Assembly (NCBI GenBank): GCA_036389715.1 | Contig: DASVWH010000021.1 | Coordinates: forward strand, 1 to 25,649 | DNA length: 25,649 nt | Direction: 5' to 3' | From: DASVWH01 sp036389715 | Lineage (GTDB): Bacteria > Acidobacteriota > Blastocatellia > Pyrinomonadales > Pyrinomonadaceae | Shown here: piece after piece, positions 18,236-25,358 of the stretch | Numbering within the stretch: position 1 is the stretch's first letter | How the letters are laid out: every line of letters starts with the position of its first letter | The notes under the pieces: generated by a model | What the model saw: the letters and a program-made list of their open reading frames with translations, nothing else | Databases searched by the model: none | What the model was told of the DNA's origin: nothing | Translations under genes and position numbers: made by a program

Positions 18236-19447
18236 TTAATCTTTATCTTTCAGTCTTCCCCTTTCTCTGGCGGCACGCTCGTAAGCCTGCAAGGTCAAAC
18301 GCGCCGTCTCGCGCCAGCTAAAGAGGCGCGCCCGCTCAAGGCCCCTGCTCCGTAAACTCGCTCTCAGCCCGGCGTCGTCCATCAGGCTCGCCATAGCTGA
18401 CTGGAGCGCGCGCTCGTCGAAGGGGTCTACGAGCAACCCTGCATCGCCGACCACTTCCGGCAGGCTCGTCCGGTTGCCCGTGATGACGGCCGCGCCGCAC
18501 TGCATGGCTTCGAGCGGCGGGAGGCCGAACCCCTCGAAATACGACGGGTAAACGAAGCAGAGCGCTCCCGTATACAGTGCGGGCAGGTCCTCTTGCGGGA
18601 CATACCCCGTGAAAATAGTCAGCCCGCCGATGCCTTCTGCTTCGACGGCGCGCAGTGTTTCACCGTAGAGCCAGGCCCGTTTGCCCACCAGGACGAGCTT
18701 CGGAAGATTAGCCTGTGGGCGCGCGCGGCGCAAGCCCGAGTAGGCCGCAATCAGCCGGGCCAGGTTTTTTCGCGGCTGGATGGAGCCGACCGCCAGAATA
18801 TAGTCGCCGTTGATTTTGTAAAGCTCGCGGACGCGCCCGAGTTCGCGTTCGTCCGTCACGGGAGCAAAGCCTGCGGGCGCGGCCAGGGGCGTCAGATGAA
18901 CGCGCTCGGGCCTGAGCCCGTAGGTCTCTATCAGGTCGCGCCGTGAATAGTCTGAAGGGGCCAGTACCTCTGCGGCCCCGCGCGCCGTCCGCCGCACGGT
19001 CAGGCGCAGCTGCATCCGGCTGCGGCGCTTGAAGGTCTGCGGCAGGTGCTCGAAAGAGAGGTCGTGAATCGTGGCGACGACCGGGCAGGGCGCGAGCGGC
19101 GGGGCCGTATATTGAACGTGCAGCACGTCTACCGGACGACGGCGCAGCTCCCTTGAGAGCGTCAGCGGGATGCGGACCAGCGGCGTGTGCGGGAGCGTCC
19201 GCCGGACGCGGACGTGCGGCCAGCGCCCCGTCAAGCGTTCGACCGCCTGGCGCTTCGTGACGTAGAGCGTGTAGTGATTGATGCTGTCGGTCTCGGCCAG
19301 CGCCTCGACCAGGTTCGTGATGTAGCTTTCGTTACCGGCCAGGCCAGCGCCTATCGAATGAGCGTCTATCGCAATGTGCAGGGGCCTTGACGAATGGGGA
19401 GCAACGGATGAGCCGGATGAATCGTCGGCTTTTACTTCAGCCCTCAT
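18236..19447 (-). CDS. GT4-family glycosyltransferase (mannosyltransferase-like)
   Basis: This 403-residue GT-B enzyme has an N-terminal acceptor domain with IGAGLAGNESYITNLVEAL, the usual glycine-rich opening. VVATIHDLSFEHLPQTF and LAPSDYSRRDLIETYG follow. The C-terminal donor domain carries ILAVGSIQPRKNLARLIAAY, IFTGYVPQEDLPALY, the EGFGLPPLEAMQCG motif with the two glutamates of GT4 enzymes, and SLPEVVGDAGLLVDP. A role in polysaccharide or glycolipid synthesis at the cytoplasmic face is likely; the sugar is unknown. The ATG lies 3 nt after the rnhB stop, so the gene is read with the ribosomal-protein operon. The first 20 or so residues (RAEVKADDSSGSSVAPHSSRP) are unlike the family and are encoded within a heptamer inverted repeat. 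Confidence 0.9.
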   Translation of the reverse strand: MRAEVKADDSSGSSVAPHSSRPLHIAIDAHSIGAGLAGNESYITNLVEALAETDSINHYTLYVTKRQAVERLTGRWPHVRVRRTLPHTPLVRIPLTLSRELRRRPVDVLHVQYTAPPLAPCPVVATIHDLSFEHLPQTFKRRSRMQLRLTVRRTARGAAEVLAPSDYSRRDLIETYGLRPERVHLTPLAAPAGFAPVTDERELGRVRELYKINGDYILAVGSIQPRKNLARLIAAYSGLRRARPQANLPKLVLVGKRAWLYGETLRAVEAEGIGGLTIFTGYVPQEDLPALYTGALCFVYPSYFEGFGLPPLEAMQCGAAVITGNRTSLPEVVGDAGLLVDPFDERALQSAMASLMDDAGLRASLRSRGLERARLFSWRETARLTLQAYERAARERGRLKDKD

Positions 19448-19456
19448 CCTTCATCC
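19406..19456. repeat. Heptamer inverted repeat spanning the glycosyltransferase start codon
   Basis: GGATGA-based units at 19406-19421 face CTCATCC-TTCATCC at 19443-19456. The ATG (19445-19447) lies inside the second arm, so the repeat forms both the ribosome-binding region and the first codons. Confidence 0.65.
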
Positions 19457-20161
19457 TTCTTCCTGGCCGGGCAGGACGCCGCGAAAACTCTGGCGGTGAA
19501 GCGGGCAAGGCCCGTGCGCGCGCAGCGCCGCGAGGTGCTCGCGCGTGCCGTAGCCGACGTGCCCGGCAAAGTTGTATTGCGGGTAGACTTCATGGAAGCC
19601 GCGCATCAGTGCGTCGCGGTAGGTCTTGGCGATGACGGAAGCGGCGGCGATGGAGGCGCAGATGGAGTCGCCGCGAATGATCGCTTTCTGGGGCAGGGCC
19701 GGTTCTTTGAGAGAAACGGCGTCAATCAGCAGGTAATCGGCGCAGGGGGCAAGCTGCATGAGCGCTTCGGCCATCGCCAGCCGGGTCGCTTGCAGGATAT
19801 TTATCCGGTCTATCTCGGGCGGCTCGACCTGGCCGACGGCGAAGGCCAACGCGGTCTGCATCAGTTCGTCCGCGATTCGCTCTCGTTGGAGACGGGTCAG
19901 CTTTTTCGAGTCATCGAGACCTTCGGGCAGAGGCCGCTCCGGGTCCAGGATGACGGCGGCCGCGACGACCGGCCCGGCCAGAGCACCGCGCCCGACCTCG
20001 TCAACTCCGGCGATTAAGCCGAAGCCCTGCGAGCGCGCATCGTCTTCAAAGTCCGTGCAGATCAGCGAAGAGACGCGCAGACGCGGAGAGGGACCAGCGC
20101 GGCGGCGGGGTTTTGCTGCCCCGCCCTGTGCGCCGTCCGCTCTCCGCGTCTGCTCGGTCAT
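19451..20161 (-). CDS. rnhB: Ribonuclease HII
   Basis: RNase HII cuts RNA in RNA-DNA hybrids and starts excision of single ribonucleotides misplaced in DNA. The 236-residue protein has the catalytic DEDD set: D54 and E55 in AGVDEVGRGALAGPV, D147 in YLLIDAV and D165 in IIRGDSICASIAAASVIAKTYRD. The conserved YPQYNFAGHVGYGTREH and C-terminal LHRQSF are present. The ATG directly follows the rplS stop (TAAATG), so the two are translationally coupled; rplS-rnhB order is common in bacteria. The N-terminal 45 or so residues are an Arg/Ala/Gly-rich extension, absent from most family members, and encoded largely by a palindrome. No later ATG/GTG/TTG start precedes the catalytic motif, so the extension is probably translated. 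Confidence 0.95.
   Translation of the reverse strand: MTEQTRRADGAQGGAAKPRRRAGPSPRLRVSSLICTDFEDDARSQGFGLIAGVDEVGRGALAGPVVAAAVILDPERPLPEGLDDSKKLTRLQRERIADELMQTALAFAVGQVEPPEIDRINILQATRLAMAEALMQLAPCADYLLIDAVSLKEPALPQKAIIRGDSICASIAAASVIAKTYRDALMRGFHEVYPQYNFAGHVGYGTREHLAALRAHGPCPLHRQSFRGVLPGQEEG
20077..20153. repeat. Palindrome inside the 5' end of rnhB
   Basis: Outer arms 20077-20089 and 20141-20153 are perfectly complementary over 13 nt, and inner arms 20104-20110 and 20119-20125 over 7 nt. Together they form a nested hairpin within the coding sequence for RnhB residues of about 3-28. Confidence 0.8.
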
Positions 20162-20560
20162 TTACTTCTTGCCTGCCGCCGAAGCGCCCTGGGCGCTGGT
20201 GGCCTGCGTGACGCGCGTATCCCTCTCGCGGATGCGTGCGGCCTTGCCGCGCAGCTCGCGCAGGTAATAGAGCTTGGCGCGGCGCACGCGCCCGCGCTTG
20301 ACCACGTCAATGTGGTCCACGATGGTCGCGTGCAGCGGGAAGATTCTTTCGACGCCGACGCCGAAGCTGGTCTTGCGCACGGTCACGGTCTCGCGCACGC
20401 CGCCGTGCTTGCGCGCGATGACGACGCCCTCGAACGCCTGCAAGCGCTCCTTGGTCTCGGATTCCTTGATGCGGACGTGAACGCGGATGGTATCGCCCGG
20501 CTGAAAATCCGGGACGGTGTCGCGCAGTTGCCTGTTCTCGACTAAATCTAAGCGGTTCAT
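20162..20560 (-). CDS. rplS: 50S ribosomal protein L19
   Basis: L19 sits at the 30S-50S interface and takes part in intersubunit bridges. The 132-residue protein shows the whole family pattern: FQPGDTIRVHVRIKE, ERLQAFEGVVIARK, the SFGVGVERIFPLH segment and RRAKLYYLREL. A short Ala/Ser/Lys-rich tail (QGASAAGKK) makes it slightly longer than the usual 115 or so residues. It lies 80 nt after trmD with a hairpin in the gap and is immediately followed by rnhB. GGAG upstream of the ATG serves as a weak ribosome-binding site. Confidence 0.97.
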   Translation of the reverse strand: MNRLDLVENRQLRDTVPDFQPGDTIRVHVRIKESETKERLQAFEGVVIARKHGGVRETVTVRKTSFGVGVERIFPLHATIVDHIDVVKRGRVRRAKLYYLRELRGKAARIRERDTRVTQATSAQGASAAGKK

Positions 20561-20585
20561 CTCTTCTACTCCAATACTCGTCTTT

Positions 20586-20614
20586 GATTTTAGAGCTATG
20601 ATGCTCTCAAAATC
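20586..20614 (-). promoter_or_regulatory. Hairpin in the trmD-rplS gap
   Basis: GATTTTAGAGC (20586-20596) and GCTCTCAAAATC (20603-20614) pair with one bulged base around a 6-nt loop. It lies in the 5' leader of rplS. It could be an mRNA processing or L19 autoregulatory site, or a weak terminator; no U-run follows in the minus direction. Confidence 0.5.
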
Positions 20615-20640
20615 GCAGGTCTAAAATCAAACCGTCAAAA

Positions 20641-21387
20641 TCATTCTTTCGTTTCGTCGAGCGCGGCGCGGGTCTCTGCATCAAGCTCGATTTTTTCCAG
20701 CAGGTCGGGCCTGTTGCGTCCCGTCTTGGCCAGCGCACGCAGTTTACGCCAGCGCGCGATCTCCCCGTGATGCCCTCTGAGCAACACATCCGGCACTCGC
20801 ATCCCGCGAAATTCGGGCGGCCGCGTGTAGTGCGGGTAATCGAGCACTCCTTCGGAGAAGGATTCGTTGACGGCTGAAGTCTCACTTCCGAGCGCACCCG
20901 GAAGCAGCCTGACGACAGCATCAACCAGCACGACCGCCGCCGGTTCGCCGCCCGACAACACGTAATCCCCGATGGAGATTTCGTCCGTCGCCAGCGCCTC
21001 CGCAACCCGCTCGTCAACCCCCTCATACCGGCCGCAGATGACGACTAATTGCTCGGCCGTCGCGGCCAGCTCACCGGCGAGCGCCTGCGTCAGCACGCGC
21101 CCCTGCGGCGAGAGCAGCACGACCCGCGTTGCGCCTGCGCCATGTGCGCTCGCGTTCTCTGCCGTCAACGCCTCGACGGCTGCAAAGATCGGCTCGGGCT
21201 TTAAGACCATCCCGTCGCCGCCCCCGAAAGGGCGATCATCCACCTGCCTGTGCCTGTCGCTGGTCCAGGCGCGCAGGTCGTGTACCTTAACCTCTACCAG
21301 CCCGGCGGCACGCGCCCGCCGGACGATCCCGTACTCGAAGACCTCTGCGAAGAAGTCCGGGAAGATCGTGATGATGTCAATTCGCAT
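20641..21387 (-). CDS. trmD: tRNA (guanine-N1)-methyltransferase TrmD
   Basis: TrmD methylates G37 next to the anticodon using S-adenosylmethionine and so prevents frameshifting. The 248-residue protein has the SPOUT trefoil-knot core: LLSPQGRVLTQALA, LVVICGRYEGVDERV, and ISIGDYVLSGGEPAA with the AdoMet-binding loop. LDYPHYTRPPEFRG and PDVLLRGHHGEIARWR, which recognise the tRNA, are also present. The open frame extends upstream to 21531, but ATG 21387 starts the family N-terminus MRIDIITIFPDFF; the extra part overlaps rimM in another frame. It lies between rimM (74 nt upstream) and rplS, the classical order. Length is standard. Confidence 0.97.
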   Translation of the reverse strand: MRIDIITIFPDFFAEVFEYGIVRRARAAGLVEVKVHDLRAWTSDRHRQVDDRPFGGGDGMVLKPEPIFAAVEALTAENASAHGAGATRVVLLSPQGRVLTQALAGELAATAEQLVVICGRYEGVDERVAEALATDEISIGDYVLSGGEPAAVVLVDAVVRLLPGALGSETSAVNESFSEGVLDYPHYTRPPEFRGMRVPDVLLRGHHGEIARWRKLRALAKTGRNRPDLLEKIELDAETRAALDETKE

Positions 21388-21461
21388 TGCGGATTTCGGA
21401 TTGTAGAACGCGGCTTTAAGTAAGGCCCTGCCACTCAAACTCGCATCCCGCTCTCCGCAAT

Positions 21462-22022
21462 CTAAAATTCCAGCAAGCCTTCGGGCGCGTCTATCCGAAT
21501 CAGCCTGTTTTCCACGTCTATCAGGACGCAAATCTCTTCGGCGAATGGAACCAGGTGCTCGCGCCCGGCCGCGCTGTTCTCAATCACGAGCACTTCGACG
21601 CCGCCCGTCCTCAGGACTTCGCGGACCTGCCCGAGCGGCTCGCCCGCGACCGTTTCGACGCGGCAGCCTTCCAGCTCCCAGTCGTAGAACTCATCTTCGG
21701 GCAGTGCGACGCGCTCCGCTTCCGGCACTGCGAATTCGCAGCCGACCAGCACGCTCGCCGCTTCGATTGAATCATACCCGGCGAACTTGAGGATGATGCG
21801 CCCCGATTGGAGCCAGTGCGCTTCGAGCATGAGCGGTATCCGCCTGCCGTCGGGCGCGACTGCGATCAGACGTTCGAGTCCCTCGAAACGCTCGGGAAAA
21901 TCGGTTAAAAGATCTGCGACGAGCTCGCCCCTGAGGCCCCTCGTCCTGACCGCCTGCGCCACGGCCACCAGCTCGCCCGCGACGGACCAGTCGGCATCAC
22001 CTGCTGGCTCGCCCGCGCTCAT
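21462..22022 (-). CDS. rimM: Ribosome maturation factor RimM
   Basis: RimM binds S19 and assists 30S head assembly. The 186-residue protein has an N-terminal RimM barrel (VAVAQAVRTRGLRGELVADLLTDFPERF) and a C-terminal PRC-like barrel (EFYDWELEGCRVET, LGQVREVLRTGGVEVLVIE, HLVPFAEEICVLIDVENRLIRI). Its ATG overlaps the stop of the KH gene by 4 nt (ATGA), so translation is coupled. The order khpA-rimM-trmD is widely conserved. The glycine-rich GLRG turn is in place and length is standard. Confidence 0.95.
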   Translation of the reverse strand: MSAGEPAGDADWSVAGELVAVAQAVRTRGLRGELVADLLTDFPERFEGLERLIAVAPDGRRIPLMLEAHWLQSGRIILKFAGYDSIEAASVLVGCEFAVPEAERVALPEDEFYDWELEGCRVETVAGEPLGQVREVLRTGGVEVLVIENSAAGREHLVPFAEEICVLIDVENRLIRIDAPEGLLEF

Positions 22023-22249
22023 TCGATAATGTCCAGGAGGAAGCGGCGCTCTCTCTTCATGCCCGCCGCATGCAGCAGCGAGCGCAGGGCGCGCACCGTT
22101 CGTCCCTGCCGCCCGATGAGCTTACCCATGTCGGACTCGGCCACGCGGACTTCGATGAGGACGCCGTCCCGGCGCTCGATTTCGCGCACTTCGACCGCCT
22201 CCCGTTCGTCCACCAGGGCCTTGACGATCATCTCGATAGTCTCTCTCAT
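22019..22249 (-). CDS. khpA: KH-domain RNA-binding protein KhpA
   Basis: This 76-residue single KH domain begins MRETIEMIVKALVDERE and carries the nucleic-acid-binding GxxG loop G46-R-Q-G49 in MGKLIGRQGRTVRALRSLL. Small proteins of this type bind RNA, pair with KhpB in some bacteria, and are nearly always encoded between rpsP and rimM, as here. The frame is open further upstream, but ATG 22249 has GAGGGTG before it and starts the family N-terminus. The last codons overlap the rimM start. Confidence 0.93.
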   Translation of the reverse strand: MRETIEMIVKALVDEREAVEVREIERRDGVLIEVRVAESDMGKLIGRQGRTVRALRSLLHAAGMKRERRFLLDIIE

Positions 22250-22274
22250 TACACCCTCAAAGCGCCGGAGTCCG

Positions 22275-22327
22275 AAAGTACGGAGACTAAAGCCCAAGTG
22301 ACTTTGTGACTTTAGTCTCCGTACTTT
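22275..22327 (-). promoter_or_regulatory. Perfect 18-bp hairpin between rpsP and khpA
   Basis: 22275-22292 is exactly complementary to 22310-22327, leaving a 17-nt loop that itself contains short repeats of GTGACTT. One arm overlaps the rpsP stop codon and the other ends 25 nt before the khpA ATG. No U-run follows, so attenuation, mRNA processing or stability control is more likely than full termination. Confidence 0.75.
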
Positions 22328-22595
22328 AGACGGCCGGTTCCTGCCTGATTGCGGCCTGCGTCTTGGCGTTGGCTTTAATCAAGCGCCGGACGGTATCGGT
22401 CGGCTGCGCGCCCCTCTCCATCCAGTACTGCGCGCGCTCGGCGTCCAGGCGAATCTCTGTTTCCTTCCCAATCGGGTTATACGTTCCGATGCTCTCGATG
22501 TACGCTCCGTCGCGCTTCGACAGCTTCTCCTTAACCACGATCCGGTAAGAGGGCTTCTTCTTCGCGCCCATGCGCATTAATCTAATCGCTAACAA
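22326..22595 (-). CDS. rpsP: 30S ribosomal protein S16
   Basis: S16 is a 30S assembly protein. The 89-residue product reads MLAIRLMRMGAKKKPSYRIVV, with DGAYIESIGTYNP and the WMERGAQPTDTVRRLI helix, the complete family. The start is TTG at 22595: GGAGGA (22603-22608) lies 7 nt upstream, and S16 proteins begin with a VIRLxR-type strand right after the start. The ATG at 22610 overlaps that Shine-Dalgarno sequence and would add five residues without a ribosome-binding site of its own. It lies downstream of ffh, the usual order. Confidence 0.95.
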   Translation of the reverse strand: MLAIRLMRMGAKKKPSYRIVVKEKLSKRDGAYIESIGTYNPIGKETEIRLDAERAQYWMERGAQPTDTVRRLIKANAKTQAAIRQEPAV

Positions 22596-22686
22596 CGTTC
22601 TATCCTCCATGTGGATGCCGGGCGCTATGGGTGTCTTCAGTATTTCGGTCTGACGGCTGACATCCTGTAAGCCCGGTCTCCTTAGC

Positions 22687-24189
22687 TTATCGTTTCTTCT
22701 TGTGACGCGGCTTCTTCTTGAGCTTCTTCCGCGAGGGCGCGGCGGGCAGGCCAGCGCCGTTGTCGCCGTCGCCGCCCATCCCTGCCATCCCGCTGATGTC
22801 GGGCATTCCGGCCATCCCGGCCATCCGGCGCATCAGCTTACCCTTGAGTCCGCCTCCGCCGCCGCCGAACATCCCTGAACCTGAGAGCTGCCGCATCATC
22901 TGCCGCATCTCCGTGTACTGCTTAATCAGCGCGTTGACTTCCGCGACCGTCACGCCCGAGCCGCGGGCGATGCGCCGCCGCCTGTTGGCGTTGAGAATCC
23001 GGTGGTCCTGGCGTTCCTGGCCGGTCATGGAATCGATGATGGCTTCGGTCCGCTTCAACTCTTTCTCCATCTGCTTGGTCTGCTCTTCGTCCAGGTTCGG
23101 CATCCCGATGCCGCCGAGCAGCTGGTCGGGCAAGAGCTTCATGATCTTGGAGAAGGAGCCGAGTTTTTTGACCTGCCGCAGTTGACCGCGAAAATCGTCG
23201 AGCGTGAATTCGTTCTTCTGTAGCTTCTTGAGCTGCTCTTCGGCTTCCGACTGGTCTACCTTCGACTGGACCTCTTCGATCAGGCTGAGCACATCGCCCA
23301 TGCCGAGGATGCGCTGCGCGATGCGGTCCGGGTAGAAGGGCTCAAGCGCGTCATACTTTTCGCCGACGCCGACGAACTTGACGGGCTGGCCCGTCACCTG
23401 CTTGATGGAGAGGGCCGCGCCGCCGCGCGCATCGCCGTCCATCTTGGTCAGGACCACGCCCGTGATCCCGATGCGGCGGTGAAACTCTTCGCCCGAGCGC
23501 ACGGCGTCCTGTCCGGTCATCGCATCGGCCACGAACAGGGTCTCGACCGGGTGCGTCTCGGCCTTGATACTGACCAGCTCCTGCATCAGCTCTTCGTCAA
23601 TGTGCAGGCGTCCGGCCGTATCTATCAGGAGCGTGTCGTAGCCCGTCTGCTGCGCGTGAAGATGAGCGGCGCGCACAAGCGTCAGCGGGTCGTTGGTCTC
23701 GGGCATCTCGAAGATGGCCTGTCCCGTCGCGCGCGCGATGACCTTCAACTGTTCGCGCGCCGCCGGGCGGTACACGTCTACGGAAAGCAGCAGGGGCTTG
23801 CGCTCCTGATTCTTGGCGAGCCAGCGCGCAATCTTGCCCGTCGAGGTCGTTTTGCCGGAGCCCTGAAGGCCGACGATCATGACGACGTTGGGCATCGTCT
23901 TGGTGAAGACGAGCCTGGAAGACTGGCCGCCCAGCAGCTCGACCAGCTCGTCGAAGACGATCTTGACGACCTGCTCGGAGGGCTTGAGTTCCTGCCAGAC
24001 CTGCTGCCCTTCGGCCTTCTCCTTGACGGCCGCGATAAAGTCTTTGGCGACCTTGTAATTGACATCGGCTTCGAGCAGCGCGAGACGAATCTCGCGCAGC
24101 GCAGCGTCCACGTGCTCGGGCGTCAGGACGCCCTCGCCGCGCAGGTTCTTCAGCGTCCGCTTCAGTTTGTCGGATAAAGATTCAAACAT
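22687..24189 (-). CDS. ffh: Signal recognition particle GTPase Ffh (SRP54)
   Basis: Ffh binds 4.5S RNA and signal sequences of nascent membrane and secreted proteins and delivers them to FtsY. The 500-residue protein has an N domain (1-90), then a GTPase domain with P-loop GLQGSGKTT at 107-115, VDVYRPAA, DTAGRLHID and TKMDGDARGGAAL. The methionine-rich M domain runs from about 325 to 440 (IMKLLPDQLLGGIG, RRRRIARGSGVTVAEVN), with RNA-binding arginines. A C-terminal extension of about 60 residues is Gly/Met-rich (MAGMAGMPDISGMAGMGG) and ends in a very basic tail. A consensus promoter lies 36 nt upstream. The ATG has no Shine-Dalgarno sequence. It leads the rpsP-khpA-rimM-trmD-rplS-rnhB run. Confidence 0.97.
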   Translation of the reverse strand: MFESLSDKLKRTLKNLRGEGVLTPEHVDAALREIRLALLEADVNYKVAKDFIAAVKEKAEGQQVWQELKPSEQVVKIVFDELVELLGGQSSRLVFTKTMPNVVMIVGLQGSGKTTSTGKIARWLAKNQERKPLLLSVDVYRPAAREQLKVIARATGQAIFEMPETNDPLTLVRAAHLHAQQTGYDTLLIDTAGRLHIDEELMQELVSIKAETHPVETLFVADAMTGQDAVRSGEEFHRRIGITGVVLTKMDGDARGGAALSIKQVTGQPVKFVGVGEKYDALEPFYPDRIAQRILGMGDVLSLIEEVQSKVDQSEAEEQLKKLQKNEFTLDDFRGQLRQVKKLGSFSKIMKLLPDQLLGGIGMPNLDEEQTKQMEKELKRTEAIIDSMTGQERQDHRILNANRRRRIARGSGVTVAEVNALIKQYTEMRQMMRQLSGSGMFGGGGGGLKGKLMRRMAGMAGMPDISGMAGMGGDGDNGAGLPAAPSRKKLKKKPRHKKKR

Positions 24190-24231
24190 ACGGCAATAGG
24201 AGCGGCCCGCCGGGTTGAGCCGAAAACAAGG

Positions 24232-24260
24232 ATGATAACGGCGGGTTCAAAGTGTGTCAA
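24232..24260 (-). promoter_or_regulatory. Sigma70-type promoter of the ffh operon
   Basis: On the minus strand, TTGACA (24255-24260) and TATCAT (24232-24237) are separated by 17 nt. Transcription would start near 24225, about 36 nt before the ffh ATG. Confidence 0.8.
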
Positions 24261-24291
24261 GTCGAGGAAATTAAAGAGGTAATCGCTGCGG

Positions 24292-24323
24292 TTGTGAAAA
24301 TCGGGGGGGGGGTGTGCTATAAT
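24292..24323 (+). promoter_or_regulatory. Promoter of the Crp/Fnr gene with poly-G spacer
   Basis: A perfect -10 TATAAT (24318-24323) is preceded by TGC, an extended -10. The best -35-like hexamer, TTGTGA (24292-24297), is 20 nt away, and the spacer contains ten consecutive G (24303-24312). The promoter is divergent from that of ffh. The transcript would carry a leader of about 150 nt, in which I see no gene. Confidence 0.6.
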
Positions 24324-24477
24324 CAACCTGAGATTCATATTACTATCCTCCACTTAGTCTCACATAACTGTTCTTTCGAGAATTCGACATGCGACATCGG
24401 GATCAGCCCGGCTGACTTCTCCTTGTGCCGTCTGCTGTCTTCAGGTACGCGACCGCGGAACATCAAGGAGATGACTG

Positions 24478-25185
24478 ATGAGCGAAACCTCTCGCCGTTC
24501 AACCGAAAATAGGATTTTATCTTCCCTGCCCGCCGCAGACTACGAGCGGCTGGCCCCGCATCTTCAACCCATCGAATTTAGTCGTAGCGAAAGGCTCTAC
24601 CTGGTGGAAGAGCGGATTGAGTACGTCTACTTTCCGGTCGGCTCGATGATTTCGCTGGTCTCCCAGATGGCTGATGGCGCGAGCATCGAAGTGGGCGTGG
24701 TCGGGTTTGAAGGAATGGCGGGCCTGCCCTTCTTGCTCGGAGTCGAGAGGTCGCCGCACGAAACTATGGCGCAGATTCCGGGCGCAGCCATGCGGGTCAG
24801 CGCCGAAGTGCTGCGCGCTGAGTTCGAGCGCGGCGGCGCGTTGCAGAAGCGCCTGCTGCGCTATACGCAGTCGCTCCTGCTCATGACTTCGCAGTTGGCC
24901 GCCTGCAACCGCCTGCATCACGTGGACGAGCGGATGGCGCGCTGGCTCTTGATGAGCTACGAGCGCTGCAACTGTGACGAGCTGCCGCTGACGCAGGAAT
25001 TTCTCGCCATGATGCTCGGCGTCCGTCGCTCCGGCGTGACCGAAACGGCCGTCGTGCTCCAGACGGACGGCTATATCAATTACAGGCGCGGCCACATCAG
25101 CATCCTCGACAGGAAGGGACTGGAAGACGTGGCCTGCGACTGTTACGACATTCTCAAAAGGGAGTTCGAGCGCGTAGCCGCCTGA
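24478..25185 (+). CDS. Crp/Fnr-family transcriptional regulator
   Basis: This 235-residue DNA-binding protein has a beta-roll cNMP-binding-type domain (about 20-125) with YLVEERIEYVYFPVGSMISL, a dimerisation helix (about 130-160), and a winged helix-turn-helix (about 168-220) with LPLTQEFLAMMLGVRRSGVT as the recognition helix. The phosphate-binding cassette of cAMP-binding members (FGELAL...RTA) is absent; VGFEGMAGLPFLLG stands in its place, as in a broad subfamily annotated Crp/Fnr. No N-terminal Fe-S cysteine cluster is seen either, so the effector is unknown. AAGGAG at 24465-24470 sits 7 nt before the ATG. The gene stands alone, with its own promoter and a strong terminator. Confidence 0.93.
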   Translation: MSETSRRSTENRILSSLPAADYERLAPHLQPIEFSRSERLYLVEERIEYVYFPVGSMISLVSQMADGASIEVGVVGFEGMAGLPFLLGVERSPHETMAQIPGAAMRVSAEVLRAEFERGGALQKRLLRYTQSLLLMTSQLAACNRLHHVDERMARWLLMSYERCNCDELPLTQEFLAMMLGVRRSGVTETAVVLQTDGYINYRRGHISILDRKGLEDVACDCYDILKREFERVAA

Positions 25186-25268
25186 GACGACGCGCGCGCA
25201 CCCTCTCTTTCTCACTCAAAACGGGCCGGAGCGAAAGAAGCCCGGCGAAAGCTCGAAAGCGAAAGTAA

Positions 25269-25344
25269 GGCCGAAGGCCGGGACTGAAGAAGCCAGACGG
25301 GAACGCCCGCCATCTTCTTCACTCCCGGCCTTCGACCCTTTTTC
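25269..25344. terminator. Large bidirectional terminator
   Basis: 25269-25292 pairs with 25314-25337 at 22 of 24 positions, followed on the plus strand by CTTTTTC. It lies between the Crp/Fnr gene and the convergent TPR gene, whose stop codon is 15 nt away, and could serve both. Confidence 0.85.
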
Positions 25345-25358
25345 ACTTGGGCTCTTGC

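Noticed and set aside
24190..24477. SRP 4.5S RNA gene next to ffh
   Set aside because: The gap holds two divergent promoters and a leader but no GGAA-tetraloop hairpin of the SRP Alu/S type.
24252..24512. 86-residue open frame upstream of the Crp/Fnr gene
   Set aside because: It spans the promoter and poly-G tract, lacks a ribosome-binding site and overlaps the regulator start.
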